64,000 bases of DNA from Picocystis sp. L7 (taxonomy: Eukaryota; Chlorophyta; Picocystophyceae; Picocystales; Picocystaceae), in contig QXJR01000003.1 of the NCBI GenBank assembly GCA_020975725.1, positions 620,001 through 684,000 on the forward strand. Direction: 5' to 3'. The position numbers and the translations under genes are program-made. Of the stretch, positions 49,756-57,499 are shown one piece after another (the stretch's first letter is position 1; every line of letters starts with the position of its first letter). The notes under the pieces are model-generated. The model was not told the origin of the DNA and did no database searches. It was given only the letters and a program-made list of their open reading frames with translations.

Positions 49756-50997
49756 TCAATACTTGGTGAACTCCCCACGGTTGAGGATGACCTCTTCAAG
49801 CCTCTTGGGCATGGTTTTGAGGAGCTTTGATCCAAGCCCCTCTTTGGAGAGCTCCTTCCATGCACGAAAGGTGCAGGTTTTGAGCTCTTCCAAGGTGGTG
49901 GGTCCCATGGCTTCCACCCTCCTGTCCAAGCAAGACCACACGTTTTCAATGGGACTAAGATCAGGGCTGAGAGAGGGCCAATCCAACATGAGATCCACGT
50001 GAGCTTGAGTGGAGAGCTCCACCAACTTGAGAATGGTGGCCTTCGATCGATGGGCCCCATCCCCATCCTGTTGAAAGGTCCAAGGGGCCTTCTTGTACAA
50101 CCTGGTGCCCTCCTTCATCAGCCAAGGGAGGACTTTTTCTGCGTACTCCTGCTGTCCTACACCCTTGGACACCTTCCCTTGTCCATCCTTGAAGTCACTG
50201 GGCTGCCCGGTGGTCCCCGTGACTGTCAACAGGCCTGTGAGTCCACGGGCACACACCCCACCATACACTTTGATTCGTGGGGGGGCCTTGTTGTACTCCA
50301 CGAGGGGTGTGGTACCAGGAGGGACCAGGGTTCGTTTGGAGCCTTTGTGCTTGGTGGTTCCCAGGTAAATTTGGTGGGCATCCGTGAAAAGAACCCGCCC
50401 AAAATCATCCCCCAAGTGCCGTTCCGCAAACTTCACTCTATTGGCCTTGTGCGAGGCCTGCAACTTCATCACTTTTTTTTGCACCTTGGTCTTCACCCCC
50501 AAATCCTTCAACAGCCGTTGCAAGGTCCTCAAGGGTACTCTACGTCCGTACCGTGCTTCCCACTCGCTCATGACGTCCCTTGTTCCCATGGCCTGGCCTT
50601 CAAGTGCACGAGACTTGAGCAAGTTGCACAGCCACTTGCCATGACCACGGGCATAAGAGAGGGAACGGCGTTTCGAAGAGGGGGAAGCTTTGGGCTTACG
50701 ATCCTTCACCCAAGACTTCACTGTCGCCCAACTCCGCTTCATAACCTTGGACGTGGCGGAGAGGTTCCCACTGAGCACCTTGTACGCCGCTTTGGTGGCC
50801 TGGATGGCCGCTTCCTCCATGAGGCCTGGTGATGGCTTTTTTGTGCGCTTCTTCCCCATCACGAAGCGCTTTGCCTTGAACTCCGGTCGGTGCTGTATTT
50901 GGTCTTTCCTCTTTCGATTCCACCCCATAATCCTCCCTTGCTCACCCTGTGTGCTGGGGGAGGGGAGTTGACAGCACCCCCCCTCCAAACCTGCCAT
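49756..50997 (-). CDS. Tc1/mariner (IS630)-type DDE transposase
   Basis: A 413-residue single frame. Residues about 60-110 form a helix-turn-helix-like DNA-binding part with a following basic linker. The DDE_3 catalytic core shows the first Asp in VLFTDAHQIYLG, the second in TFQQDGDGAHRSKAT and the third residue, Glu, in DWPSLSPDLSPIENVW. By my count 39 residues separate the second Asp and the Glu, so the core reads DD39E, longer than Tc1 (34). The frame is uninterrupted and keeps all three catalytic residues. ATG at 50997; an internal ATG (MGWNRK) is an alternative start. Confidence 0.9.
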   Translation of the reverse strand: MAGLEGGCCQLPSPSTQGEQGRIMGWNRKRKDQIQHRPEFKAKRFVMGKKRTKKPSPGLMEEAAIQATKAAYKVLSGNLSATSKVMKRSWATVKSWVKDRKPKASPSSKRRSLSYARGHGKWLCNLLKSRALEGQAMGTRDVMSEWEARYGRRVPLRTLQRLLKDLGVKTKVQKKVMKLQASHKANRVKFAERHLGDDFGRVLFTDAHQIYLGTTKHKGSKRTLVPPGTTPLVEYNKAPPRIKVYGGVCARGLTGLLTVTGTTGQPSDFKDGQGKVSKGVGQQEYAEKVLPWLMKEGTRLYKKAPWTFQQDGDGAHRSKATILKLVELSTQAHVDLMLDWPSLSPDLSPIENVWSCLDRRVEAMGPTTLEELKTCTFRAWKELSKEGLGSKLLKTMPKRLEEVILNRGEFTKY

Positions 50998-51181
50998 ACC
51001 TACCAGCGGTGACTCTCGGGGGCACTGCCACTCGCTGAGTGACGGCAGGACAACGAGATTTGGCAGGTGAATTGTACATCGTCCGGATCAACTACGGTTT
51101 GAATTTCAGGACCAGAAACCTCGTACTTCGGGCGCCACGGCCCCCCCAATCCAGCAGATCCCGAAACGCCCCCCACGTACC

Positions 51182-51966
51182 CACCCCACCGCCACTTCGG
51201 GGGAGCGTGAGTCCTCTGGCTTTTTCTTCACATCAGGCCTGTTCCCCCTTCTTTTTTGTGGTGTTTCTGGGTGATTCGACGAGGAGAATCCGAATCTGAG
51301 CTTGGTTGGTCCTGGATCGTTCGTCTTTCCGGTGAACTCGGCGCGGCTGGCTCGGGGGTGTTCCAAAATTCACCCTTTTTGGGGCGTTTTGGCCAGGCGG
51401 TTGAACATGCGCTTCATGGCACCAGGAGCATCGACTCTCGATGTGCTTTTTCTCATGAAGGTGTCCTATCTCTCCGTCTTTCCTCTCCTAAAGTTTGGCG
51501 GTCCGGTTCCTCGTGGATGCCTGGCTGCCGTTGGGAAGGTGCGAAGAAGCGGTGCCGTTTGGGCTTCCCACCACCTGCCGGTGGTTTTTCGCCTCTAGAA
51601 ATCGCGCCAGGCAGAATTTGGCCGTTTCGAGAGCACCGTTCAAAAGATCGCGCCGAGATCTATCCAACGAGCCATCGTTTGTTGGATTTCAACCGATATT
51701 CGAAGAGATACGCGCATCGAAAGAAAGGAGAACCCGCCAGGGGAAACGAGGCAGGATCCAGGACCCAAAGACCCTGGGACGTACGCGGGCCTCCCGGCGC
51801 TTGCACGGGCCGAACCAGGCCGGGATCCATCGATCAAAACCGTGCAAAACAAAGTGCTCTACAACTTCGATTGGAACGGCAACGTCCGGAAAGGCCCTCC
51901 CGAGGCTCCACGGATCCCGCAGCGACACCCCCTCTCTCCCTATGAAGAAAAAGTGGCGGTGGGGTG
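51182..51966. repeat. 785-bp module, right copy
   Basis: Apparently identical to 48361-49145 over its full length and in the same orientation, with the same 16-bp inverted ends. The right edge is followed by CTG, then by the leader of the TSEN2 gene and a tandem array. Confidence 0.85.
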
Positions 51967-52040
51967 CTGTCTCTCCCCCACCTGTCCCTGGTGGAGCCGA
52001 TCTGAACCACCGGATTCGTCCGAACGGACCCTTCGAAAGG

Positions 52041-52497
52041 AAGGCTTGATTGGGAAACGCGAGATCGAACCCCAACCGAGGAACCCGTCGGAGACGTCCG
52101 GGGTCCCCGGAAGATCGAAAGGAAGGCTTGATTGGGAAACGCGAGATCGAAACCAAGCCAGGAACCCGTCGGAGACGTCCGGGGTCCCCGGAAGATCGAA
52201 AGGAAGGCTTGATTGGGAAACGCGAGATCGAACCCCAACCGAGGAACCCGTCGGAGACGTCCGGGGTCCCCGGAAGATCGAAAGGAAGGCTTGATTGGGA
52301 AACGCGAGATCGAAACCAAGCCAGGAACCCGTCGGAGACGTCCGGGGTCCCCGGAAGATCGAAAGGAAGGCTTGATTGGGAAACGCGAGATCGAAACCAA
52401 GCCAGGAACCCGTCGGAGACGTCCGGGGTCCCCGGAAGATCGAAAGGAAGGCTTGATTGGGAAACGCGAGATCGAACCCCAACCGAGGAACCCGTTG
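52041..52497 (+). repeat. tandem array of 81/82-bp units
   Basis: Six copies begin with AAGGCTTGATTGGGAAACGC at 52041, 52123, 52204, 52286, 52367 and 52448. Two unit types differ in the segment after GATCGAA (CCCCAACCGAGG, 82 bp; ACCAAGCCAGG, 81 bp), in the order X-Y-X-Y-Y-X. Units are otherwise near identical and each carries the palindromic CCGGGGTCCCCGG. The array is in the 5' region of TSEN2. Confidence 0.9.
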
Positions 52498-52532
52498 GAC
52501 CTCCAATCCAAAGGTGTGTATGCCAGGACGAC

Positions 52533-53291
52533 ATGGCGCAATCCAAGGCTTGGAAACAACGCAGGAAAGAGAAAGGACCTGCTGGCAGGAAGCTGCTGGA
52601 AGACATCGCCAAAAAGAAGCTGAAAGCGGTGTGGACGGAAGACGGGATCTGGCTGCCGCTGAACGCAGAAACGGCGAGGTTGGTGGAGCGCGCGGGGTTC
52701 GGATACCGGTTGGGAAAGGGAGACGCCGCCAAGCAACATGTCCAAACCTTGCTGTCGGAGAAAGGGAAGAGCGAATGCACGTGGGTAGATTCCGTGTTGA
52801 GAATTGGAGCCGAAGAGGCCTTTTTCCTGGCACATGCCCTACAATGCTTGGAAATGCACAGGGACACAATGGAGGGGGAGCCAATGGGCAATGAAGAATG
52901 CTGGAAGGAATTTGTCCAGCAAAGAGAAAACTATGTCACCTCGTACGTAGCGTACAGCCATTTTAGGAGCAAAGGATGGCTGCCTAAATCGGGAATCCAG
53001 TATGGTTCCGATCTGGTGCTGTATAGAAACCATCCATCCGTTGCGCATTCCGAGTACGCGGTGATCGTGATGCCCATGTCCGAAGAACTTGCATCATCCA
53101 CGGGGAGGAAAATTTTTGCAACATGGAACGACCTGCAGACCTTGTCTAGACTCAGCGTTCAAGTGAAGAAGGGTCTACTTGTTCTGTACGTGCACGTGGA
53201 GAAGGGCACTGATTGTTCTACGCCGTCCTGTTTGGGGCGCTTTTCGGTTCAAGAGCTTCAAGTATCGAGGTGGAGCTCTGAAAAGGAATAA
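52533..53291 (+). CDS. TSEN2: tRNA-splicing endonuclease catalytic subunit (Sen2 type)
   Basis: A 252-residue Sen2/EndA-fold protein. The C-terminal half has the catalytic triad: Tyr in KSGIQYGSDLVLYR, His in SVAHSEYAV and Lys in LSVQVKKGLLV. SYVAYSHFRSKGW and the HPSVAHS segment are characteristic. The N-terminal half (ELVERAGFGY-like ARLVERAGFGYRLG) is the shorter regulatory fold. The enzyme cuts introns from pre-tRNAs; the fragments are joined by the RtcB/archease system (archease at 39605). At 252 residues it is compact compared with human TSEN2 (465). Confidence 0.9.
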   Translation: MAQSKAWKQRRKEKGPAGRKLLEDIAKKKLKAVWTEDGIWLPLNAETARLVERAGFGYRLGKGDAAKQHVQTLLSEKGKSECTWVDSVLRIGAEEAFFLAHALQCLEMHRDTMEGEPMGNEECWKEFVQQRENYVTSYVAYSHFRSKGWLPKSGIQYGSDLVLYRNHPSVAHSEYAVIVMPMSEELASSTGRKIFATWNDLQTLSRLSVQVKKGLLVLYVHVEKGTDCSTPSCLGRFSVQELQVSRWSSEKE

Positions 53292-53292
53292 A
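53287..53292 (+). terminator. AATAAA overlapping the TSEN2 stop codon
   Basis: AATAAA contains the TAA stop; probable polyadenylation signal by position. Confidence 0.45.
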
Positions 53293-53897
53293 TGGAAGCA
53301 CACACGCACTGCACCGCACTTGGAACCTGCCTTTCACTCGTAAACTTCTCTCAACTCAAAGGGACGGATGTTTGATGTGGCTTGGGACGATTCTTACATT
53401 GGGGAAAGGATTGCCCACGCGAAGGGATCCCTCGAAGGACATTTCCTTCCATGATCGAACATGGGACGTGCTGGTTGACCGGGCATGTTATGGAGCGGCA
53501 GGACGCCACGGGTCTCGTTCGAGTCATCCGGGGTGGTCGTTGTTTCTTCGTCTTGCTCTCGTTGGCAACCGCAGCTCGGGATATGTTGATTCCTCCCCAG
53601 TTGGGCAAAGGAGCGAGGGCGCGGGATTGGCTTTCCTCATTCTCTTCCCTCTGCAATGACGGCCTTGGGATCCACTTCTTAGGGCGATGATCGCGCACAC
53701 CGTCCTTCCTGCCTCCCTCTGCCTGGTTTTCATCCCCAGTTCCGGTCCTCCATCCTTTTCTTCCTGGTCCACCCGTGTTGGATTGCACGGATCGAGGTCC
53801 ATGCTCCTTTGCCATTCCAGCTCGGGGAGAAGGCTTCCATGGGTGGGAGGACTTGCCCAACGTTTCCTTCGAAACGACAGTTCGTCCCACGTGGAGG
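53292..53897. promoter_or_regulatory. TSEN2 3' flank and IF-2 promoter
   Basis: 606 bp without a supported gene. Frames are open on both strands from about 53350 to 53690 but show no domain. A CCCACGTGG G-box core lies at 53885-53893. Confidence 0.4.
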
Positions 53898-55856
53898 ATG
53901 GCGGCGCGATGGCTGTCGCGCGTCGCACGTGCGGTGGAATCGGCGCTGGCGAGGGGGATGGCGAACGAAGCACGTCCACGGCGACGTCCTCCGATGCGGA
54001 AGAAGGCCAAGGCGACCGCGCCGGTGGCGAAGCCGAAGCCTTCCCACGTGGTGCTGCGCGAAGGGATGACGCTGCGAACACTCGCACAAGCCATGCAAGT
54101 GTCCGTGGGTGCGCTCGAGACGACCTTGGAAGGCGTTGGCGAGACCATGGCGTCGTACGAGGAGGTCGTGCCCATCGACACGGCGGAGCTGGTGGCGCTG
54201 GAGATGGGCTACCGCACCAAAGTGATGCGTGCTGCGTCCAAGCTGGGACAAGGAAACGTGCAGCCGAGGCCGCCAGTCGTGACGGTCATGGGACACGTCG
54301 ATCACGGGAAAACCACGCTCTTGGATGCGCTCCGAAAGACCTCCATGGCCGCCAAGGAGGCCGGTGGGATCACCCAACACATCGGTGCTTTCGTGGTCCA
54401 AATGCCCAGCAAAAAAGCAAGCATGACGTTCTTGGATACCCCTGGCCATTCGGCATTCAGCATGATGCGTGCCAGAGGGGCTGCAATCACCGACATCGTG
54501 GTGCTGGTCGTGGCAGGAGACGACGGATTCATGCCACAGACCAAAGAAGCACTGGCCCACGCACAGGCCGCCGGTGTGCCCACCGTGGTGGCCATTACCA
54601 AGTGCGATGCACCAGGCGCAAATCCACAACGGGTGAGGCAACAGTTGTTGGCCAATGGGGTGATGCTCGAAGAGTTCGGTGGGGATATCCAATGCATCGA
54701 GGTCAGTGCGGTGGCTGGTACAGGGCTGCTGGAATTGGAAGAAGCCATTGTGCTCCAATCTGAAATCTTAGAGCTGTGCGCCAGGAGAGAAGGGGATGTC
54801 GAGGCAGTAGTGATCGAATCGAGGCTGGACAAAGGACAAGGGCCACTTGCATCCGTAGTCGTCAAGGAAGGGACCTTGAAAGATGGCAGCTATGTGGTGG
54901 CAGGGACAGAGTGGGGCCGTGTCAAATCCATGAAGGATGGCAATGGTGTTAAGATTTCGGAGGCCTTGCCTGCTACGCCGGTTGAGCTCTGCGGGTTAAG
55001 AGGGGTTCCATCTGCCGGAGATGTTCTTAGTGTTGTGTCCAACGAGACCCGTGCCCGTCGAATCAGTGCTGCCAGAAAGCTACGCACTGAAGACCACCGG
55101 CTCGGTAAGCTGGACAAGCTCGCCGGTGGCAATGCACTGCGATTGGAAGGAAAGTCGAGCAACGAGGGCGAGGAAGAAAAAGTGGAGCGTGAACTCAAGT
55201 TGGTGTTGAAGGCAGATGTAAATGGCACCTGCGAAGCGGTCAGGGATGCAGTTGAAAGGTTAGGCTCCGTTCAAGTACAAGTCAGGGTCCTTTACGCGGG
55301 CGTCGGACCAGTCACATCGTCCGACATAATGCTTGCTGCAGCATCGAATGCAGATGTTATTGCCTTCAATACTAGAATGGGCAAGGAAGCAGAGGCGGAG
55401 GCAAAGCAGGCAGGTGTCAGTGTTCATAAAAGCAGGATCATCTATCATTTGCTTGATGAAGTGGGGAGGTTGCTAGAAAAACGCGCTCCGATCCACAAAG
55501 TTGAGCAAGTAAACGGGGAGGCCGAGGTGCTCGCTACTTTTGACATCAAAGGCAAAAAAGGGGAGAAAGAGAAAGTGGCGGGATGCAGGGTGTCGACCGG
55601 AACTATCTCAAATTTGGAAGGAGCTTTTTTCCGTGTCATGAGGGAGGGGGGCGTGGTGCACGAGGGCCGCTGCATTTCCATTCGTAGGCACAAGCTTGAG
55701 GTAGATAGGGTAGGAGAAGGAAACGAATGTGGAGTCATGCTTGAAGGCTGGACGGATTTCAAGCAAGGGGATAAACTGAGATGTGTCGAAGTGGTTGCCA
55801 AGCCTGCCAAAATGGTGAAAGTGGACGGCGGAGGCATGAAATTCGCCACAGAATAA
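53898..55856 (+). CDS. organellar translation initiation factor IF-2
   Basis: A 652-residue bacterial-type IF-2, the GTPase that brings initiator fMet-tRNA to the organellar small ribosomal subunit. An Arg-rich presequence covers about 1-50. The G domain starts near residue 125 with VVTVMGHVDHGKTTLLDAL (G1), then EAGGITQHIGAF (G2), FLDTPGHSAF (G3), ITKCDAP (G4) and EVSAVAG (G5). Domains II-IV follow, ending GWTDFKQGDKLRCVEV. The short N-terminal region fits mitochondrial IF2 better than plastid IF2, but plastid targeting is not excluded. ATG at 53898. It is convergent with the Iojap gene, 17 bp away. Confidence 0.93.
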   Translation: MAARWLSRVARAVESALARGMANEARPRRRPPMRKKAKATAPVAKPKPSHVVLREGMTLRTLAQAMQVSVGALETTLEGVGETMASYEEVVPIDTAELVALEMGYRTKVMRAASKLGQGNVQPRPPVVTVMGHVDHGKTTLLDALRKTSMAAKEAGGITQHIGAFVVQMPSKKASMTFLDTPGHSAFSMMRARGAAITDIVVLVVAGDDGFMPQTKEALAHAQAAGVPTVVAITKCDAPGANPQRVRQQLLANGVMLEEFGGDIQCIEVSAVAGTGLLELEEAIVLQSEILELCARREGDVEAVVIESRLDKGQGPLASVVVKEGTLKDGSYVVAGTEWGRVKSMKDGNGVKISEALPATPVELCGLRGVPSAGDVLSVVSNETRARRISAARKLRTEDHRLGKLDKLAGGNALRLEGKSSNEGEEEKVERELKLVLKADVNGTCEAVRDAVERLGSVQVQVRVLYAGVGPVTSSDIMLAAASNADVIAFNTRMGKEAEAEAKQAGVSVHKSRIIYHLLDEVGRLLEKRAPIHKVEQVNGEAEVLATFDIKGKKGEKEKVAGCRVSTGTISNLEGAFFRVMREGGVVHEGRCISIRRHKLEVDRVGEGNECGVMLEGWTDFKQGDKLRCVEVVAKPAKMVKVDGGGMKFATE

Positions 55857-55873
55857 GTAATCTTAACATAAGC

Positions 55874-56815
55874 TTAAGGAAGATTATTTTTTCCTCTTCC
55901 AAGATTTTCGGTGGTCGCTGTATCCGCTGTGACGGGCTGCTGGACGAATTGGGCATTCATCCCATCCCTCTTTATCCAGAGCCCTTCAAGATCGTACTTA
56001 GCTCTGGCCTCTTTGAGAAAAACGTGGACAATCACGTCCCCAACGTCGACGAGTATCCAATCTGATCCATTCTTCCCCTCCATTCTCGGGCCTTCGCCAT
56101 CCTCCCCTCCGATGATACCCTTGGACTTGAGGTGGTGCACGATAGCCCCTGCTGCTGCATAAACCTGCTGTGTGGAGCGTGCGGTGCCTATGATCATATG
56201 ACTAGTGAAATCACAAATGTTTCGAACATCGATGATGCAAACATCAGTGCACCTTGCCCGTACTAAGATGTTGGCTGCCTCCTGTTTGGTGATGTGTTGG
56301 GAGCTATCTTTCAGGGCGCTGTAGAGATCAACAGCACCCAACAATCGCATGGCTAATTCTTCCTTGAGACCCACATTGTCTAGGTTTAGACTCTCCAATG
56401 CTTGTTGCAGCTGTTTTTTCTTCAACCTCATCAGTGCACTTTTGGAAGGCTTCATCATGGCGCGGTCCACGCCTGGAGAAAAAGGGGCAGGTCCGACGTT
56501 TCTCTCCGTTTCTTTCGCATCGAAATCCTGCGGTTGTTCCGGAACACGGTACATCTCCTCTTGAAGTTCTGGATTGGCCTCGAGGACCGTTTCAGGCGGC
56601 GGCCAATTGATTCGCGACTCCGTGTCGTGGTTTCGGTTGTATCCGATGACCACTTCCTTCCTCTTCTTTCCGCTCCCGAACGTCCTCACCGTCGCGGCAG
56701 GGTTTCCCTTTTTGTCCAAACCGATTCTGTTCCACGCATGGTACGCTTCGCTCGCCGCGAGGCGCCTCCACCACCTCGCGAGCGCCTGCTGAGCCGCCTC
56801 CATGCCCGTGCGCAT
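55874..56815 (-). CDS. SAP-domain and Iojap/RsfS fusion protein
   Basis: A 313-residue protein in three parts. Residues about 10-100 have RRL, RIGLDKKGN and VVIGYNRNHDTESRINWPPPE, faintly like NDUFA12/NDUFAF2 proteins. Residues about 130-165 (LMRLKKKQLQQALESLNLDN) fit a SAP motif, usually nucleic-acid binding. Residues about 180-300 are an RsfS/Iojap domain (CIIDVRNICDFTSHMIIGTA, SDWILVDVGDVIVHVFL), which binds uL14 and blocks subunit joining in bacteria and mitochondria (MALSU1). Domains are seen; organelle location is inferred from the family. The start is ATG at 56815 or 56803. It sits tail to tail with IF-2. Confidence 0.8.
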   Translation of the reverse strand: MRTGMEAAQQALARWWRRLAASEAYHAWNRIGLDKKGNPAATVRTFGSGKKRKEVVIGYNRNHDTESRINWPPPETVLEANPELQEEMYRVPEQPQDFDAKETERNVGPAPFSPGVDRAMMKPSKSALMRLKKKQLQQALESLNLDNVGLKEELAMRLLGAVDLYSALKDSSQHITKQEAANILVRARCTDVCIIDVRNICDFTSHMIIGTARSTQQVYAAAGAIVHHLKSKGIIGGEDGEGPRMEGKNGSDWILVDVGDVIVHVFLKEARAKYDLEGLWIKRDGMNAQFVQQPVTADTATTENLGRGKNNLP

Positions 56816-57499
56816 CGTCGCGAGTGGATCGATCCCTTCTCCCTGGGTTCAGGCCGGATCGTTTCCCTTTCGTTTCGAAGTTGAAAGGGGAGGTTCTGGG
56901 TTCGAATCTTGGACAGAAGGGGAACGAGGGGCACCGAAGTACACCAACGCACCACACACCACCAAGGCGCTCCAAGCGTAGCTGGTGAAGCTGCGGTACC
57001 GCATGGCGTGGCGCCACTGCTCGGCCATGGTCGGGAGAGGTCCGTGCCAGGACGCATACGGCTTGGACGAGCCCTTGGAGCCTTGCGTTTCGCCTGGTTC
57101 CGTTCCCATGTGCGTCTCGGGTGGCCAGCGCACCGTCGGTTTCGGAGGGAAGTCACCGCCGCGTGCACGCTTGCGACGAAGGGAAGGGTCGGTCCAGGGG
57201 GTCCTCCTGCGACCCGTGGTCGAGGATGGGAAACGCACAGCTCGGACGTGTGCGCACCTGTGCAAAGGTTGCGATGGACCACGAGCACCGCACACCGCCT
57301 GGTACGTGTCGTCCCAAAGAATGTCTGCCCACCAGCCCCTTCCCAACCAATCGAACCCGGACGTTCCCGGGTTCGATCCGGGGTCAGACCCGAGGCGGAT
57401 CCCCATGAATCGGAGGGATGTCTCGGGTCTCACCCAACCTCCATTTGGAAGGGGGGGAACCGACAGGTCCAGGCGTTTCGTGAGGAGAAAGGTGAGGAG
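56816..57499. promoter_or_regulatory. divergent promoter between SAP-Iojap and RFT1
   Basis: 684 bp. GGGTTCGAAT near 56898 and CCCGGGTTCGATCCGGGGTC near 57367 are versions of the recurrent GGTTCGA motif. No tRNA cloverleaf could be formed around either. Confidence 0.5.

Larger units (their letters stand above)
48361..51966. mobile_element. compound element: two 785-bp modules flanking a transposase region
   Basis: Two modules, 48361-49145 and 51182-51966, appear identical and lie in the same direction. Each starts CACCCCACCGCCACTT and ends with its reverse complement, so each has 16-bp terminal inverted repeats. The outer edges are both flanked by CTG (48358-48360, 51967-51969), a possible 3-bp target duplication. 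Between them lies a Tc1/mariner-like transposase. The identity of the modules implies recent duplication or gene conversion. Confidence 0.75.

Noticed and set aside
51689-52891. Long repetitive frames on both strands over the 81/82-bp array
   Set aside because: They arise because 81 is a multiple of three; they are shadows of the tandem array and of TSEN2.
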